Shown piece by piece: positions 12,183 to 21,723 of a stretch of DNA of 64,000 bases. The stretch's first letter is position 1. Every line of letters starts with the position of its first letter. Made by a program: the position numbers and the translations under genes. The stretch comes from Ricinus communis. Its lineage: Eukaryota > Streptophyta > Magnoliopsida > Malpighiales > Euphorbiaceae. Location: NCBI RefSeq assembly GCF_019578655.1, contig NC_063256.1:18520531-18584530 (forward strand). Direction: 5' to 3'. The notes beneath the pieces were generated by a model that saw only the letters and a list, made by a program, of their open reading frames with translations, was not told the DNA's origin and did no database searches.

Positions 12183-14095
12183 GTTGCAGGATCATGACAT
12201 GGCATTGACTCCTGATTCGTAATATTAAATGAAGTGAACCTTGGCAACTTGTGAGAAGACCCAACATGGGGAATCGGGACTAGAATCCCAAGAAAACCAA
12301 ATCTAATGTTTGATGACATGGACTCAAAGATAACTTGTATCTCGAACCTTGGTATAAGAATAATGGTTGACGCCACACTCAAGAAAGGTAGAAGGTGAGT
12401 GATATGTCGATGTTGAATGCCGCAAGGACAAATTCTTGCTAAGTTTGAAGTTCTTCCAAAGAAGCAAGCAAGAACAATTTAACTGAAAATATTCATTAAC
12501 TTAATTTCCTATTTGCAAAGACATTACCTTAATTTCCTTTTTGCAAAGACATTACCTTAAATAGACAAAGACATTACCTTAATTTCCTATTTGCATAAAG
12601 AAAATAAAGTAAAAAGGAATTAACTAAAGTATATGCTAAATAGACATTTTTCAAAATAAACAAACTAAGGAACTATGCTTAATTAGGATATAATAAAAAA
12701 CCTATTCTAAAACGAAATAATAAAAGACTTCCAAAATAACAAAATAAGAAGCCTAATTGATTTAGTCAATCATAATCAATAAAGATATGGCTAAATCAAT
12801 CAAGATTTATTCGTATATAATAAGATATGTGGCTGCCCTATTGTTTCCTCTTTGAAGTTGGCGCACTCTTAGGTCAAGCAACACACATTAGGCGCCTTCT
12901 TTTGGTTTCCTCTTCAAGGAAATTCATGCCCCCTTTTCCTTATGTATATTTTGGCCCAAAATAGAAATTTCTCAAAGCCTAACATGGTGGATTTGGTTAT
13001 TGAACAGGCCGATTTAAGGCCGTTTTCATCCTCTTAGCCCTAGCTCGTATAATTGGACCTCCGTTGATGAATAGTGGATCCCTTGAACTTCTAATTGGAC
13101 TTGGAGTAGAATTCAACCCTTGACTTGAAGTTGGATCATGACTTGACTTTGACTCTTAATTAGCATTTTTGAATGATGTGAGCCTTGGCAACTTGTGACA
13201 AGACCCAACACACGGAATCAGGAGTAGAATCTAAAGAAAGCCAAATTTGTTCTTTGATGACCTGGAGCCAAAGATAACTTGTATCTCGAACCTTGGTATA
13301 AGAATAATGGTTGATGCCACACTCAAGAAAGGTAGAAGGTGAGTGATAAGTTGATGTTGAATGCCACAAGGACAAAATCTTGCTAAGTTTGAAGTTCTTC
13401 CAAAGAAGCAAGCAAGAACAATTTTTACAAAAATGTTTAACTCAAAATATTCATTAACTTGTGCCATTCGGCTACATATGATTTAAATAGACAAAGACAA
13501 TACCCTAATTTCCTATTTGCATAAAGAAAATAAACTAAATAGGAATTAACTAATGTATATGCTAAATAGACGTTTTTCTAAATAAACAAAACTAAGGAAC
13601 TATGCTTAATTAGAATATAATAAACAACCTATTCTAAAAGGAAATAATAAAAGGCTTCCAAAATAACAAAATAAGAAGCCTAATTGGTTTAGTCAATCGT
13701 AATAAATAAAGGCATGACTAAATCAATCAAGATTTATTCGTAAATAATAAGATATGCAGCTGCCCTATTGTTTCCTCTTTGATGTTGGCGCACTCTTAGG
13801 TCGAGCAACACACATTAGGCGCCTTCTTTTGGGTTCCTCTTTAAGGAAATTCGTCCCCTATTTTCCTTTATGAATATTTTGGCCCAAACTAGCTTCTCTC
13901 AAGGCCTAATATGGTGGATTAGGTTATTGAATAGGCCCATTTAAGGCCTCCTTCATCCTCTTAGCCCTAGCTCTTATAATTGGACCTCCTTTGATGAATA
14001 ACAGATCCTTTGAACTTGTAAGTAGACTTGGAGTAGAGTTCGACCCTTGACTTGAAGGTTGATCATGACTTGCCTTTGACGCTTGATTCTGATTA

Positions 14096-14100
14096 GCAAC
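14096..14100. repeat. Target-site duplication, right copy (GCAAC)
   Basis: Matches GCAAC at 5397-5401. It is the last part of the RT N-terminal fragment before the array begins (reading the minus strand). Confidence 0.7.
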
Positions 14101-14318
14101 TCTTTTGTCTCCTCAGGATTACTTTGATAAGCTGGTCTACTTGGAATTGAAGCGCCAGGTATAAAAACAATTTGATGCTCGATTCCCCTTATTGGTGGTA
14201 GTCCTTTACGCATCTCTTCAGGGTACAAGTCTTTGAATTCACGCAAAATAGATTGAAATACACTAGGAAAACTGATACGAGCTAAACACGACTGACAATC
14301 TACAAGCAACTCCACCTA
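14101..14318 (-). pseudogene. N-terminal RT fragment of the split pol
   Basis: On the minus strand this reads PSVFQSILREFKDLYPEEM, then RGIEHQIVFIPGA, then NPEETKEL, the usual entry to the RT domain of this Ty3/gypsy group (element B has the same words at 22815-22560). It stops where the next residues should be LQRQV, and those resume at 5396 downward. An open frame continues into the array to 13974 but that part is array sequence. Its outer side is joined to the Athila-like solo LTR at 14324. Confidence 0.85.
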
Positions 14319-14323
14319 TCAAA

Positions 14324-15758
14324 TGTAATCTAGCTATGGCAAGTATCAATATCGTACCCCACGGGAATTGAGAAGCTATTGCTACTATGCTATTCCTATT
14401 ATCTAACCGATCAAAAAGTGGTGAAGATCTTTAACTAAAATGATTGAGAATGCAAATGAACACTAAATTTTAACAAAGAGAATGAAAGTTTGAAAAGATA
14501 ATGGGATGAGTTAACCCAATTGGGGATCCTTTTAACTAGCCGGCTTAAAAACAATAATTCACAAATTGATTGATTAAGAATTGCGATTTGTGGATAATTT
14601 CTTAAATGAATTGGCCTCTCTCTCGAGTTAACCAATTGCTAATCCTAAAGATCTAAAGTTGGAATCTCTTCCTAACAATTGATTTTACAGCATTAATCTC
14701 TAAATTACCGCTAATAAGAATGTCTAGTTCTTATTCCAGTAAGTTATTACACTTATCTCTCAGATGCAAATCACTTAATCACACAATTAGTTGTCCAAAC
14801 TCAATTAAATCTCTCAACTACAAAGAAGTTGTCAAATTGATTCAATAATGAAGAAGAAACATTAGATTTTATTATACTTGAATGAAAACTACAATCTTAA
14901 ATCAACAATTCAATCAATTAAGCATAAGACAAGTTTAGCAAAGCTAAAGATCACCCCCAAATGGGTTTAATAAGATTAGTTACACATGTTCATGATTAAG
15001 CTAATACAAGAATCAAATACAAAAGTAAACAAGAATCGAAAAGAACATGTACACCCTTTTCTCAAATGGTGGAAATGTTCTCCCCTCTTGAATAACTCTG
15101 AATCCAATCTCTACAGCTTAAGATCTCCTCCTTCTTTCCTTTGAATCTTCAATCCAATCCTCAAGAACAACTATCTAGATAATGTTGAAGTGGAATTCAT
15201 CTCTGTTTTCCTCTTCTTGATCGTCTGGAAAGTTGCTCTCAAAGTCAGACTTGAATACCCCAAAGTTCTCTCTCTAGAATCCCCTTTTCTCTTTGTTTTT
15301 CTTTTCTTTTAAATTAGGCATCGGGATCAACACAGCTTGGATATGGCCCGTGCTTGACTAGCACAGCCTGGATCCATGCCGTGTTGGGCTAAAATTGTAC
15401 ATCTGGCCTTCTTCCAGCAAAGCTTGGATTTAGGCCGTGCTGCTCAACATGGGTATGCTCATAGGCTGTGTTACTCTCGGGAACCGTGTTGCAAATTATT
15501 TCTTCTCGCCCATGGTAAGGAATTTCAGCATGCCCACTGACCCTAACCGTGCTTCTTAGCACGGGCATGTTGAACAGTCTAATGCGCCTAATTCATCTGT
15601 TTCTTCCTCATTTTTGTCCAATTTTGCTGATATACCAAGAAAAACATGTAAGACATAAAGGAAACTAAAACATAGTGATTCTAATACAAAATCACATAAT
15701 TTTCCCTAGAAACAACTCAAAATCAAGCATGCAAACATGTCTAATATCAAGGATATCA
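14324..15758 (-). mobile_element. Athila-like solo LTR (1.4 kb)
   Basis: On the minus strand it begins TGATATCC at 15758 and ends GATTACA at 14324, flanked by CAAA at 14320-14323 and 15759-15762 (a 4-bp direct repeat, weaker than a normal 5-bp duplication). It is laid out like the Athila-type LTR at 47855-49359: TG start, AT-rich opening, CACGG-rich block, then a 3' part with TAGCCGGCTTAA and a GAGAGAGG word matching TAGCCGGATTAAG and CTCGAGAGGGAG there. No open frame matters. It separates the protease-linker part of the minus-strand element from the RT fragment at 14318. Confidence 0.65.
15318..15595 (-). repeat. Imperfect CACGG/CCGTG inverted-repeat cluster in the solo LTR
   Basis: Short words such as GCACGG, CCGTGC, AGCACGGGCATG and GGCCGTGCTG recur in both orientations at 30-60 base spacing and could form many small stem-loops. 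The same block type occurs at 43630-44040 and 48055-48295. It lies upstream of the presumed transcription start in each LTR. Confidence 0.6.
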
Positions 15759-15761
15759 CAA

Positions 15762-16440
15762 ACTAGTGTTCTCTTAGTTAGTGCTTAAATAGGCATCCTT
15801 ATACAAAAATACAAGCATGGGTTGCTTGACAGAAAAGCTCTCTTCACCTCACCCTCTCTTGCATAGAAATTACCTTTTTTCTCACAACTCACAATAACAC
15901 CCTTTCCTTTTGCATGCACCTCTCTTCTATTTTCTTCTTTGTCCATCACCCTCTTTCTCTCCTTTTTCCTCTCTAGGCTCACATCTCTCATGGCTTTTCA
16001 TAGAGCTCTCCTTTTGTTGCGTTTTTAACTCTTTTTCCCTCTCAAGCACTTTCTCTTTCTCTTCTAAAACTTTTGGTCCTCACAAACTTGCTTATGAGAT
16101 AATGGTACAAGTCTAATAGCTTTTTTCTTTATCATAAAAGAATATCGATTTGAATATCCATTATGCACAACTTGCCTATCATATTGCCATGGACATCCGA
16201 ATAATATATGACAAGCATGTATAGGAATGACATCACATAACACTTCATCATGATAACGCCCAATAGAGAATGATATCAATGCTTGCCTATTAACCCTTAT
16301 TTCCCCATAATCATTCAACCATAACAATCTATAGGATTTTGGATGTTTAGTAGTAGGTCAACACAACATATCAACTAAACTAGCACTAACAATATTGGTA
16401 AAACTCCCCCCATCTATAATTAAACTACATACCTTGTCTT
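15762..16440 (-). pseudogene. Ty3/gypsy protease and protease-RT linker
   Basis: The protease begins near 16430 with IIDGGSFTN on the minus strand and continues through LWLNDYGEIRVNRQAL, FSIGRYHDEVLCDV and HILFGCPWQYDR to about 16140, ending in the normal landmark (hydrophobic-G-x-PW). The linker 15991-15785 is basic and rich in K, E and R, ending before the solo LTR at 15758. The same order and words occur in element B at 23420-22740. Individual stops and a frameshift around 16120-16000 show decay. DGG in place of DSG is seen in both B-type copies and is known in this group. Confidence 0.85.
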
Positions 16441-17740
16441 GGACTTGGCATCTAGCATGAAAGATATTCTCTCTTTTGACTTCATTCTCTTCCTTTGCTT
16501 GCATATTAAGAGCACATCTTATGACAAACAACTCATCCGTAGGCCCAATTTGTTTATCTATGTCACTTGCATCCTCAAGCTCAGTTCTTCACCATCATCA
16601 CTATCACTCTCAATATCACCATTTTGTGTAGCCACCATTACACGCTTATTTGGGCATTATGATGTAATATGTCCCTTCCTCAAACATTTAAAACACTTAA
16701 TATCTCGAGATCTAGTGTTAGAAGTTTTGAATTTACCTTACGTTGTAGTGTTGCCCAAATCTTTCCCATTCTTGCTAACATGTACTTTGGGCTTGGAAAA
16801 GCTCTCGCCACTATCTTTCCAGTTCGGTTTCCATGTGGAAGCTGTATTTCCTGAATTATACCTAGTCGTTTTACTCTTCAATCACTTTTCAATCTTGATG
16901 GCTTTATATAGCATGTCCTCCATCTCAACATATTCTTGCAACTCTAATACATCAGCATTATTCTTGTTCAATCCACTCGAGAATCGTGCCATAGTTGCCT
17001 CTTTTCCTCCTTTATGTTGCCTCTTTTCATTGCAATTTCCATCTTTTGATAGTACTACTCCATTTTTAGATCCTTGTACCAATCTTTATAGTCAATTGCA
17101 TACATCTCTATAGTAATGTTAGGATAAAAATCTCTTTTTCATGACGGTTTTTTCATCTCTTGCCAACTAGTAATAGGCACTTCTCCGTTTCTCCTCCTAC
17201 TCAGCAAAAATTGATCCTACCAAATTATAGCATAATTTGTGAATTCAACAATTGTGAGTTTTACCTTTTTCTCTTCGGAGTAGTTATGAAAATCAAAGAT
17301 GAAATCTACTTTCTTTTTTCATTCCAAGTATGCTTCAGGATCGGCTTTGCCTTGGAACTTAGGAATCTTCATCTTTATATTTTCAAAGTTGTTATCTTGC
17401 CTTCTACGCCCATGTTCATTATCAACATGGGCTCATCTTCATCATCATCATGCCATCACTAAAATCTCGAAGTTACCTCCATATACGCTCCAAATGCTCC
17501 ATAACTTGTGCCACGGTTGGCTCCAGCGGATCAGCCATTACAATCTATAATAACACAAAAGGGAACAAAGAAATCTCACAAATAACACTCCATTGTGTGT
17601 TTATACTCAAAGGATATGACTTACGCTCCTATTTCACTTCAATGGGCTTTTACTCTCTAGTAAACTCACCACTCGCCTTTTACCACTCAATCTCTACTAT
17701 TTGGCTCTTATAAAGGCTAAAACAATTAATAACGCTAGTC
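16441..17740 (-). pseudogene. Ty3/gypsy gag remnant next to a primer site
   Basis: Minus-strand gag between the primer site at 17747-17758 and the protease. Best landmark is the zinc knuckle near 16650-16710, reading C-F-K-C-L-R-K-G-H-I-T-S-stop-C, with one nonsense codon inside. Fragments of the capsid-like region can be followed from about 17550 to 16880 in shifting frames, so the gene is broken many times. Gag would form the particle that carries the RNA; this copy cannot. Plus-strand open frames here (for example 16439-17113) are shadows. Confidence 0.75.
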
Positions 17741-17746
17741 ACTGAC

Positions 17747-17758
17747 GCTCTGATACCA
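17747..17758 (-). promoter_or_regulatory. Primer-binding site for initiator Met tRNA
   Basis: The minus strand reads TGGTATCAGAGC, complementary to the 3' end of plant initiator methionine tRNA, the common primer of Ty3/gypsy and Ty1/copia elements. It is separated by two bases from the end of the LTR at 17761. This fixes the direction of the element (minus) and the inner edge of its 5' LTR. Confidence 0.9.
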
Positions 17759-17760
17759 AA

Positions 17761-18051
17761 TGATACCAACCTAACCTATATTAAAGGATTAAACCTGTAT
17801 GCAAGTTTGATTTCATTGCCCAAGATCTATCTAGAACTAGATCAATGGAAAGCTTATACCCTTCAAGTATATTAAACTATCAAACCTAAGGTATTAGAGG
17901 TAGAAGACGCTACAATTTAGTATGGATTCTAAATTGAGAAGTCGAATTTGAACTCCACAAATAATGAATTGCTTGATAAGTTCGGATTAGCTCTAAACAA
18001 GAACTAAGAATAGAGTATAAACTCATAAAATATATTAATCATCAATCTATT
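17761..18051 (-). mobile_element. 3' part of a 5' LTR (LTR y)
   Basis: Minus-strand LTR end, closing with GGTATCA at 17761. It matches the first ~290 bp of LTR x (18571 upward) base for base with modest divergence, as far as ATTAATCATCAATC, then the match stops at 18051. The rest of this LTR is therefore missing and its place is taken by unrelated sequence. Confidence 0.75.
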
Positions 18052-18556
18052 ACCAAACAACCAAAATTGTAACTATTCAATAATCAATAAATCATATTTA
18101 AAACACACACAAGAACGCCAAAATAAGAAGACTAAACTAAACTTAATAAACAAGAATTATCCTATACACAATGAAGGACACAAGAACAAAGGTAATAAAA
18201 GACTAACTAAGTTTAACAAGTGAAGAAAACAAAAGGGAAAAAAAATTTTGTTTCTTTTTTTTAGAGAATCGGTCGTAGAGCTGGTTGACAACAACAACTC
18301 TTTTTTCTTTTTCTTTTTTGATATTTTTCTTAGCTCTTTTTCCTTTTGTTCTTTTTTTTTCTAAAGGCACCTGACTAAAGAATTTGGAACAAGTAAAAAT
18401 GTGATTAGAACAATTAATAACAAACAATCATAAAAAATCTTTAAATAAGGTAATAAGAATGAAACTGATTTTCCTTCTTTTTATTTGAACAAAATTTAGA
18501 TAGAGAAGAATGACAAAAGAAGATAACAAAAAGAATATATTGATTTAGAAGCAAAA
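18052..18556 (-). other. Leader-like AT-rich segment between two LTRs
   Basis: No gene. Contains long A and T runs (18236-18360) and lies directly inside the degenerate primer site of LTR x. I read it as 5' leader of a second element copy, cut and joined to LTR y. The small minus-strand open frame at 18203-18427 is low-complexity and not a gene. Confidence 0.45.
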
Positions 18557-18568
18557 ACTCAAATACCA
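18557..18568 (-). promoter_or_regulatory. Degenerate primer-binding site
   Basis: The minus strand reads TGGTATTTGAGT at the place where TGGTATCAGAGC is found for LTR y, again two bases from the LTR edge. It shows that LTR x once served as the 5' LTR of another element. Confidence 0.65.
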
Positions 18569-18570
18569 AA

Positions 18571-19930
18571 TGATACGAACCTAACTTATATTAAAGGATT
18601 AAACCCGTATGCAAGTTTGATTTCATTGCCCAAAATCTATTTAGAACCAGATCAATGGAAACCTTAAACCCTTTAAGTATATCAAGCTATCAAACCTAAG
18701 GTTTTAGAGGTAGAAGACGCCACAATTTATTATGAATTCTAAATTGATAAGTCGGATTTGAACGCTACAAATAATGAATTACTTGATAAATTTGAATTAG
18801 CTCTAAACAAGAACTAATAATATGGTATAAACTCACAAAATATATTAATCATCAATCAGTGAACTTGAAAATTCGTACTAGACTTTTATAGCCTTTAAAA
18901 AACCCTAATTCCAAGATATTAAGGAATTACAACTCAAATAGGATAGAGATAAACATCCTAACTAAAAGAGATAACTAAAAACAAAGTCCTAATACTCCCA
19001 AAATACTATGTAGTCGCCCATTAGGAGTAAGAAAACCTAGTTTCTTTAAGCCACACGCATAAGCCATCTTTGGTGGAGCTAGTTAGGCCCAAACTCCCTT
19101 ATGTGCTCCTTTATATTCATTAAGTCCATATTAGATTTATTCAAACTCAATAAACTAAATTATATTAATGAGCCTTGAATTTGAACCCAACTCTTTAAGC
19201 CTTGACGTGTCCTTAGCCCAAACATCTTGAATAAGCCCATTGAGAGCTTCTTTTATCTTCTTAGCCTTGGACCTAGTAATTGGGCCTCCATAAATGTAAA
19301 GTGGATCTTGAATCCTAGTTGAAGTAGGATTCCTTATTGGAGTAGGACTCCTAATGCCAACAATATTCACATCAAATAGGGTATGAACTTACAAAATATA
19401 TTAATCATCAATCAATGAATTTAAAAATTCATACTAAGCTTTTACAGCCTTTAGAAAACCCTAATTCTAAGCTATTAAGGAATTAAAACTCAAATAGGAT
19501 GGAGATAAACATCCTAACTAAAAGAGATAACTAAAAACAAAGTCCTAATACTCCTAAGATACTATGTAGTCGCCCATTAGGAGTAAGAAATCCTAGTTTC
19601 TTTAAGCCACATGCATAGGCCATCTTTGCTGCAGCTAATTATGCCCAAACTCCCTTATGTGCTCCTTTATGCTCCTTAAGCCTATATTAGATTTTTTGAA
19701 GTCCAGTAAACTGAATTAGATTAATGAGCCTTGAATTTGAATCCAACTCTTCAAGCCTTGATGTGTCCTTAGCCCAAACATCTTGAATAAGCCCATTGAG
19801 AGCTTTTTTTATCTTCTTAGCCTCATACCTTGTAATTTGGCCTCCATGGATGTGAAGTAGATCTTGAATCCAGTTGAAGTAGGATTCCTTGTTGGAGTAG
19901 GACTCCTAGTGCCAATACGATTCATATTCA
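18571..19930 (-). mobile_element. LTR x, shared between two tandem elements, with internal duplication
   Basis: On the minus strand it starts TGAATATGAATCG at 19930, just after the pol end words DDSRM, and ends GGTTCGTATCA at 18571 before the degenerate primer site. It is therefore both the 3' LTR of element B and the 5' LTR of a following copy. Its length, about 1,360 bp, is explained by a 556-bp internal tandem duplication. A TATA-like GGCTATAAAAG followed by TAGTACGAATT is near 18875-18895. The minus-strand frame at 19370-19155 carries GGPITRSKAKK, the basic motif typical of this family's LTRs. Confidence 0.75.
18841..19930 (-). repeat. 556-bp tandem duplication inside LTR x
   Basis: The word TATATTAATCATCAATC occurs at 18841 and 19397, and homology continues through both copies to AGTAGGACTCCTA(A/G)TGCCAA near 19355 and 19910. 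The duplicated part runs from the LTR start through the TATA region, so this LTR has two U3/R-like segments. The copies differ at several percent of positions by eye, so the duplication is not recent. Confidence 0.75.
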
Positions 19931-21020
19931 TCCTCGAATCATCACCTATGTCAAAATCAAAAAGAGAAAGATCAACAACATTAAAAGTAGCACTAATTCT
20001 ATAATTATTAGGCGATTCAAGTTAATAAGCATTATCATTAATCCTTTTAAGAACTTGAAAAGGACCATCTCATTATGGAAGTAACTTGGAACCCTTTTGT
20101 GAAGGAAACCTTTCCTTGCGCATGTGCACCCAAACCCAATCACCTGGTTCAAAAAAAACCTTCACACGCCCTTTGTTCGCTTGTTAAGCATAAACTTTAT
20201 TCATTCTTTCTATATTTGCACGCACCTTATCATGCATACTCCTCACAAGATTCGCCTTTTTCTTTCCATCTAGATTAACACGTTCACTCAATGGTTAAGG
20301 AATCATATCTAATACAGATAAAGGAATAAAAACATAAACAACTTCAAAAGGACAGAATGGAGTAGATGAATGCACACTATGATTATATATAAACTCTATA
20401 TGCGGCAAACATTCTTCCTAAGATTTTAGGTTCTTTTTAACAATAGTACGCAAGAAAGTACCTAAAGTCCTATTAACTACTTCAGTTTGACCATCAACTT
20501 ATGGATGACTTGTAGTAGAAAATAATAACTTAGTACCTAACTTTCCCCACAAAGTCTTCCAAAAGTAGCTTAAGAACTTTGCATCCCTATCACTAAAAAT
20601 AGTTTTAGGCATGTACCATGCGAACGCATAATTTCTTTGAAGAACAAGTTAGAAATATATGTTGCATCCTTAGTTTTATGACATGGAATGAAATGAGCCA
20701 TCTTAGAGAATCTATCAAAAACATATATTGAATCATTACCACGCCTAGACCTAGGTAAACCAAGCACAAAATCCATAGGAATATCAATCAAATGTGAACT
20801 AGGGACGGGCAATGGTGTATACATGCCATAGGGTTTAAATTTAGACTTTGCTTGTTTACAAACAATGCATCTATCAAAAAATCTAGCAACATCTCGCCTT
20901 ATATTAGGCTAATAGGAAACAACATGCAGAACATCTAAAGTCTTAGCAATTCCAAAGTGTCCATTAAACCACCATAATTAGCTTCCCTAACTAATACCTC
21001 ACGCATAGAACATATGGGAA
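19931..21020 (-). pseudogene. Integrase of Ty3/gypsy element B
   Basis: Minus strand. The catalytic core is visible at 20824-20460: [25 protein letters not shown], then in other frames SDRD-type and [10 protein letters not shown] words carrying the second Asp and the Glu. The C-terminal part follows at 20300-19946, with GDWVWVHMRKERFP-like sequence, ending DDSRM next to LTR x. Integrase inserts the cDNA into the host chromosome. Several frameshifts and stops are needed to follow it, including a stop in the HP-x-DGQTE segment, so it is not functional. The N-terminal zinc-binding region near 20850-21000 is poorly preserved. Confidence 0.85.
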
Positions 21021-21723
21021 TACATAAACGTTTTTCTTTAAAAGAAAACTATCATGTCTACAAAACTTATCAAAAGCACCTTTTTCACAAGTATTAAACA
21101 CATTGTCAAAATCAGAGTCATGCTCATAAATTTATTTAATATGCTCAACACCAAGGAATTAAAAATTCAAAGCAGAAAGAAGTGCATACCTTGAAGATAA
21201 CAGATGCGCAACAACATTATCTTTATCTTACTTGTATTTGATCACATATGGAAAGGACTTAATGAACTCACTCCATTTAGCATGGCATTTCTTAAGCTTA
21301 TTTTGCCTCTTCAAATGCTTTAATGACTCATGATTTGTGTGAATCACAAACTCTTTGGGCCAAAGATAGTGTTGCCATGTCTTTAAAGCTCTCACCAATG
21401 CGTACATCTCCTTATCATAAGTTGGGTAGTTCAAAGGCTGCCCATTGAGCTTTCCACTAAAATAAGCTATAGAAAATCCTTCTTGCATAAGAACAGCTCA
21501 AATACCAATTCTGGAAGCATCACATTCAATCTTAAAAGTCATGTTAAAATTAGGTTAAAATTAGGTAAAGCAAGTAAAGGTGGACTAACTAACTTAGATT
21601 TAAGCAAGCTAAAAGCCTTTTCTTGTTCCTCACCCTATTTAAATCCCAAATTCTTTTTAATTACTTTTTTTAAAGGTGCGACTATGCTAGAAAAACCCTT
21701 AACAAACCTCCTATAAAAAATAG
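21021..21723 (-). pseudogene. RNase H and connection region of element B
   Basis: The clearest part is 21488-21228: [29 protein letters not shown], then [12 protein letters not shown]. The last motif normally reads TDHES; the Asp, one of the catalytic metal ligands, is Asn here, so this RNase H would be inactive. The connection region upstream to 21720 (RRF-type and CDAS-type words) has a short duplication around 21538-21560 and frameshifts. The segment 21060-21200 corresponds to the RNase H to integrase linker found also at 4060-4210. Confidence 0.85.

Larger units (their letters stand above)
5402..14095 (-). repeat. Tandem array of ~915-bp LTR-like units inserted in RT
   Basis: Using the word CTTGGCAACTTGTGA as a phase marker, units start near 5413, 5885, 6765, 7255, 8180, 9105, 10015, 10933, 12240 and 13187. 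Full units are about 880-947 bp; those at 5413 and 6765 are internally deleted to about 470-490 bp at different places, and the one at 10933 is lengthened by a foreign insert. On the minus strand each full unit has an open tail ending in a GGPIIRARAKR motif, then an AT-rich region with a TATA-like TCTATTTAAATCATATG, then U5-like sequence. The block starts TAATTTGG and ends CTGATTA, close to the unit junctions inside the array, so it holds essentially whole units. Open frames of 100-156 codons cross unit junctions and are not genes. I read the unit as an LTR with no internal region between copies. Confidence 0.85.

Noticed and set aside
5402..14095. Helitron origin for the tandem block
   Set aside because: Helitrons insert between A and T without target duplication and end in CTRR with a hairpin. 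Here a 5-bp word is duplicated at both ends and the unit carries an LTR-encoded pol tail.
16380..16440. DGG instead of DSG in the protease as an inactivating change
   Set aside because: It occurs in both B-type copies in the same context (IIDGGS), and this variant is known among related plant elements, so it is probably the family state.
16439..17113. 224-codon plus-strand frame as a gene
   Set aside because: It lies antisense to gag with its zinc knuckle and is rich in residues expected from reversing that sequence; no domain is recognised.
1715..18571. LTR A and LTR y as the two LTRs of one very long element
   Set aside because: Their ends do not match: the plus-strand words at 1715 and 17761 differ beyond the first few bases, whereas LTR y matches LTR x.
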